Assembly (NCBI GenBank): GCA_025061865.1
Contig: JANXAA010000001.1
Location: forward strand, 1 to 31,018
Reading direction: 5' to 3'
Length of the DNA: 31,018 bases
Source of the DNA: Acidobacteriota bacterium
GTDB taxonomy: Bacteria > Acidobacteriota > HRBIN11
Positions 16,477 to 23,928 of this stretch are shown piece after piece. Each line of letters opens with the position of its first letter. The stretch's first letter is position 1. The translations under genes and the position numbers were made by a program. The notes beneath the pieces were generated by a model that worked only from the letters and a program-made list of their open reading frames with translations, was not told the origin of the DNA and ran no database searches.

Positions 16477-17086
16477 GCATTTCCTCAAAGTAAATGTACT
16501 TTCGCCACTTTTCGTCCAATAAGCCCAGCCAGCGGAGGTAGAAGAAGAGTTGTTTCTTGGGGATCCGACGGGGGTCCAAACGGAGTTGCAAGCCCGCCTC
16601 CTCTGGGAGACGGTCCGCCTTATAGGTATTGCAGTTCGGGCATGCGATGGCCAGGTTGTCCCACCGGCTGGAACCGCCTCGAGAGCGGGGTACGATATGG
16701 TCCCAGGTGACCTCCTCGGGGCGCAGCGGCCGCTCACAGTACTGGCAACGTAGACGGGGATAGTGCTGGAGGAGACGCCGGTAGAAGTAGCTCCGCTGGG
16801 CATGGTGAGGCACGTACCGCCTTAAGCGGATCACAGACGGGACGGCATAGGAACGGGACGGCGTCCGGATCTCCCCGGCGCCGACTTCCTCGACAGTCGC
16901 CCGCTCCTTCCAAATCAGGACTAAGGCCCGCCGGACGCTGGTCACATGGATGGGTTCATAGGAGAGGTTCAAGACCAGCACGGGCCGTCGCCAGACCGGT
17001 TGACGATCGAGGATAGACACGTCTATCGCCGAAGGCTGGACTTCTGAGGCTGGGTCCCGGGGGCGTCGATAGGCCCCTGGCCCCAA
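16466..17086 (-). CDS. HNH endonuclease
   Basis: This protein of up to 206 residues has an HNH beta-beta-alpha-metal domain in its C-terminal half. Zinc-ligand pairs CQYC (114-117) and CPNC (149-152) bracket DHIVPRSRGG (129-138), and NLAIACPNCNTYKAD completes the motif. The N-terminal part VLVLNLSYEPIHVTSVRRAL is typical of a widespread stand-alone bacterial HNH family whose role is unknown; it is not a homing or toxin form. The start is uncertain. TTG 17086 keeps the whole frame and fits the promoter at 17118-17146, but an internal GTG near residue 23 would still include all conserved sequence. No ribosome site is convincing at either. It overlaps mobA by 11 nt at its 3' end. Confidence 0.85.
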   Translation of the reverse strand: MGPGAYRRPRDPASEVQPSAIDVSILDRQPVWRRPVLVLNLSYEPIHVTSVRRALVLIWKERATVEEVGAGEIRTPSRSYAVPSVIRLRRYVPHHAQRSYFYRRLLQHYPRLRCQYCERPLRPEEVTWDHIVPRSRGGSSRWDNLAIACPNCNTYKADRLPEEAGLQLRLDPRRIPKKQLFFYLRWLGLLDEKWRKYIYFEEMHGR

Positions 17087-17117
17087 GCACCCGACTTTAT
17101 CGATGACATTCTATGAA

Positions 17118-17146
17118 ATAATGGTGCCCCCTATTGCGTCGGTCAA
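17118..17146 (-). promoter_or_regulatory. Probable promoter of the HNH-mobA pair
   Basis: On the minus strand a -35 box TTGACC (17141-17146) and a -10 box CATTAT (17118-17123) are 17 bp apart. Transcription would start near 17111, about 25 nt before TTG 17086. Confidence 0.5.
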
Positions 17147-17222
17147 GTCTGAGGAAGGGGCGATTCAGTAACCTCGGCCGTCGCTTCCCCTCCCCGGGGA
17201 CTGGACGGTACGGTTGGCAAAC

Positions 17223-17250
17223 TTGACGTTTCGTTTTAATTCACTATACT
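17223..17250 (+). promoter_or_regulatory. Probable promoter of the TetR-RND efflux operon
   Basis: A -35 box TTGACG (17223-17228) and a -10 box TATACT (17245-17250) are separated by 16 bp. The short palindrome AAAC-TTGAC-GTTT straddles the -35 box and is a weak candidate operator for the TetR protein encoded just downstream. Confidence 0.55.
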
Positions 17251-17313
17251 AAGGCGTCTAATTCTGGGAGGGGGTGGAAGTCTGCTGGATGGAGTCCCGG
17301 AGGAGACCGGACG

Positions 17314-18030
17314 ATGAAGCTGAGTCGTGCCTTTTTCCGGTTTTGGGTCCAGGAGGACCGGCTCGACGTGGCGACCGATATCGACGGATGGCGTCGATGG
17401 ATCCGCAAGTACACCATCTTAGAGGCCGCTCGGCGGGTCTTAAATCGTCATGGATTGGAGGGCTTGACGGTCGACGCCATCGCTCGGGAGGCCGGTATCA
17501 CGAAGGCGACGGTCTATGCGTATTTTACGAGCCGGGACGAACTCCTCTTCGAGACGGTGCGCTATGTCATGAAGCGATTCCGCTACGGCTGGCTCCGAGC
17601 CGTCCGGCGGGGCCGGTCGACGCGGCAGAAGCTCTTGCGGGCCTTCCGCTATTACCTGCACCATGTGGAAGCCAATCGGTCGGTCTTTGAGGTCCTGTAC
17701 CGGGGCTTACTTTTTACGACGGAGGCCTCCCGGTCGGCCTGCAAGGCCATGATCCATGAGGAACTCAATCATTACCATAGTCACTTGAAGGAACTCATCC
17801 AGCAGGGTATCACCGAGGGTTGGATCCGACCAGTCGTCCCCGACGAGGCGGCCTTCTTTGTCTTACATCTCCTGCATGGGGCCATCATGCGACGGATTTA
17901 TGTCGGGGCCGACCTGTCCGTCCGGGACCACGCCCGCACGCTCTTGAGCTTCTGCCTCCGAGGCTTGATGAATCCATCCGTTCGTCCAGCCCCTGGCCCT
18001 CGAGCGTCAGTCCGGGAGGAACGGCGATGA
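17314..18030 (+). CDS. TetR/AcrR family transcriptional regulator
   Basis: This 238-residue repressor-type protein has the TetR DNA-binding domain at about residues 32-80. The helix-turn-helix is LTVDAIAREAGITKATVYAY (51-70), followed by the family's FTSRDELL. The remaining helical domain would bind a ligand and dimerise. It has a longer N-terminal arm than usual (~30 residues before the first helix). ATG 17314 has GGAGGAG about 8 nt upstream. Its stop overlaps the first efflux adaptor start by ATGA, so it is almost certainly the local regulator of the pumps and probably represses its own promoter. The ligand cannot be predicted. Confidence 0.93.
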   Translation: MKLSRAFFRFWVQEDRLDVATDIDGWRRWIRKYTILEAARRVLNRHGLEGLTVDAIAREAGITKATVYAYFTSRDELLFETVRYVMKRFRYGWLRAVRRGRSTRQKLLRAFRYYLHHVEANRSVFEVLYRGLLFTTEASRSACKAMIHEELNHYHSHLKELIQQGITEGWIRPVVPDEAAFFVLHLLHGAIMRRIYVGADLSVRDHARTLLSFCLRGLMNPSVRPAPGPRASVREERR

Positions 18031-19253
18031 CCGGATTTTGCATTCCGAAGGGTGGATTGCGAAGGGCAGATTGGAACTTTCAAAGGGGGGCATCTCTAAA
18101 GCCCTCCTTTGTTATCCCGGATTTCATCACCGTCCTCCTGGTCATTGGGGGCTTCAGCCTATCGGGAGCCGGCAGCCTTTGGGGGTGTAGCCGGGCCGAG
18201 CGGTCGGCCCGGGCGACGGATACGGCCCCGGCGGTGCCCGTCGTCGTCGCCCCTGTCGAGTCCAAGACCGTCGCTGTGGAGTACCCGTCTGTCGGGACCG
18301 TCGAGGCCTATGCGACGGTCGTTGTCCGTTCGATGGTCGCCGGTGAGCTCCAGGCAGTCCACTTCCGGGAGGGCGATTACGTGCGGCAGGGGGACCTTCT
18401 GTTTACCATCGACCCCGAGCCTTATCGGACGGCCTTGGCTCAGGCCGAAGCGAAGCTGAATCAGGACCGGGTCTTAGCTCAGAATGCCGAGCGGGAGGAG
18501 GCTCGCTATGCGGACCTGCTCCGCCAAGGGATCGTGACGCAGGAGCAGTACGACCGCATCCGGTCTAACGCCGAGGCCTTGCGGGCGGCTGTCCAGGCCG
18601 ATGAGGCGGCTGTAGCCAATGCCCGCCTCCAGCTCGAGTACTGCTTCATCCGGTCGCCTATCACCGGTCGGGCGGGTGCCCTCTTAGTCCATGCGGGAAA
18701 CCTCATTAAGGCCAATGAACGAGACCTGGTCGTGATCCATCAGGTCGAGCCGATCTATGTGACCTTTACTGTGCCCCAGCAGTACTTGCCGGACATCCAG
18801 GTGCAGAGCGGTCGGAATCCCATGCCCGTCGTCGTGACCTTGCCAGGGCATCCCGAAGAGCGCTTCGAAGGTCGCCTGGCCTTTATCGACAACGCCGTCG
18901 ACCCGACGACGGGGACGATCCGGCTGAAGGCCCGGTTGGAGAATTCGACCCGGGGGCTCTGGCCGGGTCAGCTCGTCAACGTCGCCCTGACGCTGAGGGT
19001 CCTTCGGGATGCCGTCGTCGTCCCGGCCCAGGCCGTGCAGGCAGGCCAGGTCGGGACATACGTGTACGTCGTCCGGTCGGACCGGACGGCGGAGCTCCGG
19101 TCGATCGACGTCGCCCATCGTCTGGAGCAGGAGGTCGTCGTCGCTCGAGGGCTTCGACCTGGTGAGCAGGTCGTCATCGACGGTCAGGTCCGTTTGACGG
19201 ACGGAGTGAAGGTGCAGGTGCAAAACCTTGACCCGGAGCCGGTAGGCAGATAG
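18027..19253 (+). CDS. RND efflux periplasmic adaptor, lipoprotein type
   Basis: This 408-residue membrane-fusion protein links an RND pump to an outer-membrane channel. A hydrophobic stretch (33-50) ends in LWGC, with Cys54 a likely lipid-attachment site, although Trp at -2 is unusual for a lipobox. Then come the lipoyl-like half VVRSMVAGELQAVHFREGDYVRQGDLLFTIDP, a coiled-coil hairpin (about 135-215), the second lipoyl half FIRSPITGRAG, and beta-barrel segments including VDPTTGTIRLKA and WPGQLVNV. It matches the AcrA/MdtA type. The ATG overlaps the regulator stop and has GGGAGGA upstream. The first ~32 residues are polar, unlike a normal signal peptide, and are encoded by a tandem repeat plus a hairpin. 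The functional start may therefore lie elsewhere, or this part may be a small insertion. Confidence 0.92.
   Translation: MTGFCIPKGGLRRADWNFQRGASLKPSFVIPDFITVLLVIGGFSLSGAGSLWGCSRAERSARATDTAPAVPVVVAPVESKTVAVEYPSVGTVEAYATVVVRSMVAGELQAVHFREGDYVRQGDLLFTIDPEPYRTALAQAEAKLNQDRVLAQNAEREEARYADLLRQGIVTQEQYDRIRSNAEALRAAVQADEAAVANARLQLEYCFIRSPITGRAGALLVHAGNLIKANERDLVVIHQVEPIYVTFTVPQQYLPDIQVQSGRNPMPVVVTLPGHPEERFEGRLAFIDNAVDPTTGTIRLKARLENSTRGLWPGQLVNVALTLRVLRDAVVVPAQAVQAGQVGTYVYVVRSDRTAELRSIDVAHRLEQEVVVARGLRPGEQVVIDGQVRLTDGVKVQVQNLDPEPVGR
18047..18110. repeat. 14-nt tandem repeat and strong hairpin inside the adaptor's 5' coding region
   Basis: GAAGGGTGGATTGC (18047-18060) is followed at once by GAAGGGCAGATTGG (18061-18074), identical at 11 of 14 positions. 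Then AAAGGGGGGC (18082-18091) pairs with GCCCTCCTTT (18101-18110) around a 9-nt loop, a 10-bp stem with one G-U pair. It looks like an attenuator or a small palindromic insert. Confidence 0.6.
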
Positions 19254-19257
19254 GCCC
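19241..19257 (+). repeat. G-rich degenerate word spanning the adaptor stop codon
   Basis: GGTAGGCAGATAGGCCC includes the TAG stop of the adaptor gene. The same word type, GGCAGRTAGG, spans the fdhD stop and lies after other genes. Confidence 0.45.
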
Positions 19258-19269
19258 GTGGAGAGAAAG

Positions 19270-19402
19270 AGCGCAGATATCCTCGTCTGCGGCAACGCAG
19301 GCCTCCGGGTTTACGAGAATACAGGCGTCTCGCCTGGGGGAGCGGGGAGAGGCCCCCGCTTTAGCGAGCGGGGCTTGCATCTCAGGCGTTCCGCCTGGGG
19401 GA
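19270..19402. repeat. Cluster of REP-like palindromes between adaptor and pump genes
   Basis: Two near-identical 20-nt units, CAGGCG-TCT-CGCCTGGGGGA (19322-19341) and CAGGCG-TTC-CGCCTGGGGGA (19383-19402), each form a 6-bp hairpin with a 3-nt loop. Between them AGCGGGG (19341-19347) pairs with CCCCGCT (19354-19360). Upstream, CGCAGA (19270-19275) pairs with TCTGCG (19284-19289). This fills most of the 177-bp gap within the efflux operon. It resembles short mobile intergenic palindromes. Confidence 0.65.
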
Positions 19403-19430
19403 CGTAACCTCCGGCCTAGGGAGGTAGGTC

Positions 19431-22400
19431 ATGAACTTATCGGCGCCCTTCATTCGGCGCCCCGTCATGACGACGCTCGTGATGGCGAGCGCCCTCATCT
19501 TCGGGGCAATGGCTTTCCGGCTCCTACCGGTCAGCCACCTGCCGAACGTAGACTTTCCGACGATCTCGGTCTCGGCCAGCCTGCCGGGGGCGAGTCCCGA
19601 GACGATGGCCTCAGCCGTGGCGACGCCCCTGGAGCGTCAGTTCTCGACGATCGCCGGTCTCGAGTCGATGACCTCGACGAGCGGACAGGGCGTCACGCAA
19701 ATCACGCTCCAATTTTCTCTAGACCGGGACATCGACGCCGCCGCCCAGGACGTTCAGGCGGCCATCGCCAAGACGATGCCCCGCCTGCCTCGGGACATGC
19801 CGGCGCCGCCGTCCTACCAGAAGGTGAACCCGGCCGACCAGCCGGTCCTGTATATCGCTTTGACGTCGCCGAGCTTGCCGATGTCGGTCCTCCACGAGTA
19901 TGGCGAGACCCTGATGGCCCAGCGTATCTCGATGGTCAGCGGCGTTGCCCAAGTCCTCGTCTATGGGGCCCAGAAGTATGCCGTGCGCATCCAACTCGAC
20001 CCGAACGCCTTGGCGGCTCGGGGGCTGGGCATCGACGAGGTCGCCCAGGCCGTCCGGCAAGCTAACGTGAATCTCCCGACGGGCGTCCTGTACGGTCCCT
20101 TTCAGGCCTTCACGGTTCAGGCTACAGGCCAACTGACGTCGGCATCGGCCTATCGGCCCATCGTCGTGGCTTACCGGAACGGGGCCCCCGTGCGGTTAAG
20201 CGAGCTCGGACGAGTCGTCGACAGCGTCGAAAACGATAAGACGGCCGCTTGGTTCTATACTTCGGACTCAGCCGAGCGGGCTATCATCTTAGCCGTTCAG
20301 CGTCAGCCAGGGGCCAACACCGTCGAGGTCGTCCGTCAGGTCCGGGCGCTCTTGCCCACGTTCCGTGAGCAACTGCCGGCGTCTGTGGCCCTCCGCATCT
20401 TGTACGACCGCTCGGTCTCGATTCAAGAGTCCGTCCGGGACGTCGAATTCACCCTAGTCCTAACCCTCTTTCTGGTCGTCTTGGTCATCTTTTTGTTTTT
20501 GCGGAATTTACGGGCGACGGCCATTCCCAGCTTGGCCATCCCGATGTCGATCGTCGGGACGTTCATGTTCATGTACCTTCTGGGGTACAGCCTGGACAAC
20601 CTATCCCTGATGGCCCTGACGCTCTCCATCGGGTTCGTCGTCGACGACGCCATCGTCATGCTGGAGAACATCGTGCGCCACATGGAACAGGGCAAGAGCG
20701 CCTGGGTGGCCGCCTTGAAAGGTGCTGAGGAGATCGGCTTCACGATCGTGTCGATGACGCTGTCCTTGGCCGCCGTCTTCATCCCGGTCTTGTTCATGGG
20801 CGGTATCGTCGGGCGGCTGTTCCGGGAGTTTGCCGTCACGATCGGGGTCGCCATCTTATTGTCGGGAGTCGTGTCCCTGTCGTTGACGCCGATGCTATGT
20901 AGCCGGTTCCTGCGGCGGCCGGCTGCGCACGGTCGGTTGTATCAAGCATCCGAGCGGGCTTTTGAGGCCTTGCGGGCTTGGTATGGCCGGTCCCTCGAGG
21001 GGGTCCTTCGTCATCGACGGGCCGTAATGGCCTTCCTGGGGGCGACTCTGATCGCCACAGTCTATCTGTTCTGGGTCATCCCCAAAGGGTTCCTCCCAAC
21101 AGAGGACGCCGGCCAAGTCGTGGTCTTCACGGAAGCCCCCGAGGGGACGGCCTTCGAGTCGATGGTCCAGCGCCAGAGGGTCGTCGCCGACATCGTCCGG
21201 TCCAATCCATATGTAGAAGCCTTCATGTCCAGCGTCGGGGCCCGGGGGAGTTTGACGGGCCCGAATCAGGGCACGCTGTTTATCAGCCTGAAGCCTCGGG
21301 ACCAGCGGCCAGACATCGAGACAGTCGCCGCCGAACTCCGTCGCCAATTGGCCGACGTCCCGGGTCTGCGAGCCTACGTCCAAGTGCCGCCGTCCATTCG
21401 GGTCGGAGGTCGACTGACGAAGAGCCTGTATCAGTACACCCTGCAGGCGCCCAACCCTGAGGAACTTTACCAGTATGCTCCGATTCTGGCCGAACGGATC
21501 GAACGTCTGCCCGGCTTTCTGGACGTCACGACAGACATGCAGATGGCTAATCCGCAGGTGTACGTCGACATCGACCGGGACCGGGCGGCCCGCTTGGGCG
21601 TGACCCCCTTCCAGATCGAGGACGCCCTGTACACGGCCTACGGACCCCGGGAAGTCACGACGATTTATGCCCCAAACAACCAGTACGCAGTCTTGATGGA
21701 GCTTCTGCCCGAGTCCCAAAAGGTCCCGTCCCAGTTGAATCTGCTGCATATCCGCTCCGATCAGGGCCCCCTGGTCCCCCTGAGTGCCGTCGCCCATCTG
21801 CGGACGGACGTCGGCCCCCTGACGGTCAACCATACGGGCCAGCTCCCGTCGGTCACGATTTCCTTCAACTTGGCCCCGGGCTACGCATTGGGAGACGCCG
21901 TAAACGCCATCGAACGGGTCGCCCGCGAGGTCCTGCCCGCGACCGTCGTGACAAGCTTCCAGGGGATGGCCCAGGCGTTCCAGGCGTCCCTGGCGGGATT
22001 GGGCCTGCTACTCCTTACGACCGTCTTGGTCATTTACATCGTCCTGGGCATCTTATACGAGAACTTCATTCACCCCATCACGATCCTCACGGCCCTGCCC
22101 TTTGCCGGTGTCGGGGCCCTGGTGACCCTGCTCCTATTTGGGAAAGAGCTGTCCATCTATGCCTTTGTCGGGATCATCCTGCTGGTCGGCCTCGTTAAGA
22201 AGAACGGTATCATCATGGTCGACTTTGCCATTGAGGCCCGGCGGGCCGGGAAGTCCCCCGAGGAAGCCATCGTCGAGGCTTGTCGGATTCGCTTCCGGCC
22301 CATCATGATGACGACGATGGCGGCCCTGATGGGTGCCCTGCCCATCGCCCTCGGGATCGGTGCCGGTGCCGAGGCCCGCCAGCCCTTAGGCCTGGCCGTC

Positions 22401-22595
22401 GTCGGGGGCCTCCTGTTTTCGCAGACGTTGACCTTGTATGTCACGCCCGTCTTTTACGTCTACATGGAGGCCTTCCAGGCGTGGCTGGCCCGACGGATGC
22501 GGGCACCTCGACCGGCCCTGGAACCGACGCCGTCGCCCGTTTGGCCCCTGGCTAACGGTCAGCCAGAGGAGGGGGCTCAGGAGGTCGGGCGATAG
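19431..22595 (+). CDS. RND efflux pump, inner-membrane transporter (AcrB/MdtB-like, first)
   Basis: This 1054-residue proton-driven exporter of the HAE1 type has the expected twelve-helix, two-loop plan. It opens with LSAPFIRRPVMTTLVMASAL. The paired proton-relay aspartates are D405/D406 in GFVVDDAIVMLENIVRHME, and the TM10 lysine is K924 in VGLVKKNGIIMVDF. The porter loops show PNVDFPTISVSASLPGASPE and the typical VQVPPSIR and GFLDVTTDMQ blocks. Substrates would be hydrophobic or amphipathic compounds, but specificity cannot be read from sequence. GGGAGG lies about 6 nt before the ATG. It is preceded by the palindrome cluster and followed 44 bp later by a second adaptor. Trimeric pumps of the MdtBC kind use two different RND subunits, so pairing with the second pump in this operon is possible. 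Confidence 0.95.
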   Translation: MNLSAPFIRRPVMTTLVMASALIFGAMAFRLLPVSHLPNVDFPTISVSASLPGASPETMASAVATPLERQFSTIAGLESMTSTSGQGVTQITLQFSLDRDIDAAAQDVQAAIAKTMPRLPRDMPAPPSYQKVNPADQPVLYIALTSPSLPMSVLHEYGETLMAQRISMVSGVAQVLVYGAQKYAVRIQLDPNALAARGLGIDEVAQAVRQANVNLPTGVLYGPFQAFTVQATGQLTSASAYRPIVVAYRNGAPVRLSELGRVVDSVENDKTAAWFYTSDSAERAIILAVQRQPGANTVEVVRQVRALLPTFREQLPASVALRILYDRSVSIQESVRDVEFTLVLTLFLVVLVIFLFLRNLRATAIPSLAIPMSIVGTFMFMYLLGYSLDNLSLMALTLSIGFVVDDAIVMLENIVRHMEQGKSAWVAALKGAEEIGFTIVSMTLSLAAVFIPVLFMGGIVGRLFREFAVTIGVAILLSGVVSLSLTPMLCSRFLRRPAAHGRLYQASERAFEALRAWYGRSLEGVLRHRRAVMAFLGATLIATVYLFWVIPKGFLPTEDAGQVVVFTEAPEGTAFESMVQRQRVVADIVRSNPYVEAFMSSVGARGSLTGPNQGTLFISLKPRDQRPDIETVAAELRRQLADVPGLRAYVQVPPSIRVGGRLTKSLYQYTLQAPNPEELYQYAPILAERIERLPGFLDVTTDMQMANPQVYVDIDRDRAARLGVTPFQIEDALYTAYGPREVTTIYAPNNQYAVLMELLPESQKVPSQLNLLHIRSDQGPLVPLSAVAHLRTDVGPLTVNHTGQLPSVTISFNLAPGYALGDAVNAIERVAREVLPATVVTSFQGMAQAFQASLAGLGLLLLTTVLVIYIVLGILYENFIHPITILTALPFAGVGALVTLLLFGKELSIYAFVGIILLVGLVKKNGIIMVDFAIEARRAGKSPEEAIVEACRIRFRPIMMTTMAALMGALPIALGIGAGAEARQPLGLAVVGGLLFSQTLTLYVTPVFYVYMEAFQAWLARRMRAPRPALEPTPSPVWPLANGQPEEGAQEVGR

Positions 22596-22639
22596 GTGCA
22601 AGGGAGATTCGACGACAACTGGCCTTTGGAGGAGGACTT

Positions 22640-23728
22640 ATGCGGCGTTGGTACTACGTCATCGGCGCCTTTCTGAGCTCGGTCGCCTTGGTCAGCGGCG
22701 TCAGATTTGTCGCCCAGTCGGCCCGGTCGCCGGCTCCGAAAGCGTCATCGTCGGCACCGGCCGGTCCGACGGCTCGGCCGACCGTCAACGTGACCGTCGT
22801 GTCTGCCCGGTTGCAGGCCTGGCCTCGCATCGTCGAGGCTGTCGGGACGGTCGCCGCCTGGGAACAAACGGAGGTCGCCGCCCAGGTCGACGGTCCTGTG
22901 ACGGAAGTCCGCAAGGACGTCGGGGACGCCGTCCGGGCCGGCGAGGTCCTCGCTAAGATCGACGAACGGGAGTATGAACTCCGCTACCGGCAGGCGGAGG
23001 CGGATGCAGAGCAGGCCGTCCGGGACCTCGAACGGGCCGAGCAGATGGCCCGGCAGGGGCTCGTCCCACCCCAACAACTCGAGACGGCCCGGGTCCGGGC
23101 TCAAGTCGCCCGAGCGAACGCCGACATGGCCCGCAAGAAGTATGAGGACACGTCGGTCCGGGCGCCCTACGCCGGAGAGGTCATCCAGCGGCTCGTGTCG
23201 CCGGGCGAATACGTACGTACGGGGCAGCCCCTGTTTGTACTCGTGGACGCCCGTCGCCTCCGGCTGAAGCTCCCGGTGCCCGAGATGGACTATGCCCGGA
23301 TTCAGCCAGGTCAGGTCGTCGAAGTTCGACTCGATGCCCTGCCCGACCGGACCGTCACGGGTCGGGTCTACCGGGTCACGCCGGCCGTCGACCCGTCCAG
23401 CCGTACGGTCCTCGTCGAGGTCCTGATCGAAAACCCCGACGGCCAAGTCCGGCCCGGGATGTTTGCCCGCGCCCGGCTGAAACTGGGGACAGAGGCCCCG
23501 ATGGTGACACTGCCGGCGTCCGCCCTCCAAGCCGTCCCCGGGGGTGTCCAGAAGGTCTACGTCGTCGAGGGCGATACAGTCCGGGAGCGGCGCGTCGAGG
23601 TCGCCTTTTACGTCGAGGGCCAGGTCGTCCTGCGTTCGGGCGTCCGGCCCGGCGAGCGGGTCGTCGCCCCGATCCCGCCGACGATCTGGGACGGCATGGC
23701 CGTGCGGGAGGTAGACAATCAGAAGTAA
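22640..23728 (+). CDS. RND efflux periplasmic adaptor, membrane-anchored (second)
   Basis: This 362-residue membrane-fusion protein has an uncleaved-looking N-terminal anchor (about residues 5-22). An Ala/Pro/Ser-rich linker follows, then the lipoyl half VAAQVDGPVTEVRKDVGDAV, a coiled-coil hairpin (~105-165), the second lipoyl half VRAPYAGEVIQRLVSPGEYV, and the barrel and membrane-proximal parts (VDPSSRTVLVEV, RPGMFARARLKLG). It lacks a lipobox cysteine, unlike the first adaptor. GGAGGAGG lies just before the ATG. The sequence is only distantly similar to the first adaptor, so this is a second adaptor type and not a recent duplicate. It probably serves the pump encoded next. Confidence 0.93.
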   Translation: MRRWYYVIGAFLSSVALVSGVRFVAQSARSPAPKASSSAPAGPTARPTVNVTVVSARLQAWPRIVEAVGTVAAWEQTEVAAQVDGPVTEVRKDVGDAVRAGEVLAKIDEREYELRYRQAEADAEQAVRDLERAEQMARQGLVPPQQLETARVRAQVARANADMARKKYEDTSVRAPYAGEVIQRLVSPGEYVRTGQPLFVLVDARRLRLKLPVPEMDYARIQPGQVVEVRLDALPDRTVTGRVYRVTPAVDPSSRTVLVEVLIENPDGQVRPGMFARARLKLGTEAPMVTLPASALQAVPGGVQKVYVVEGDTVRERRVEVAFYVEGQVVLRSGVRPGERVVAPIPPTIWDGMAVREVDNQK

Positions 23729-23928
23729 AGATTGGCCCTATCCGTCGGTGCTTCGGTGAAGGTGTGACACGACAGTTCACATCTCGAGCGAAAGCCCGGC
23801 TGGACAGACATCGCTATAACGCTAGGGTGAGCTGAAGATTTTTACCCCGTCACTCCCAGTCGTGTCTCCTTACCTGTCCATCCGCACACTTGCCTACCCA
23901 CTCAGGGGTAGTCATCGGAGGTTCCGCC

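Noticed and set aside
19270..19402. CRISPR-like array
   Set aside because: Only two copies of the unit exist, each is itself a tight palindrome, the spacing holds another hairpin, and no cas genes are present.
20895..21833. Minus-strand open frame opposite the first RND pump
   Set aside because: Shadow of the conserved pump gene; no motifs, and no promoter or ribosome site.
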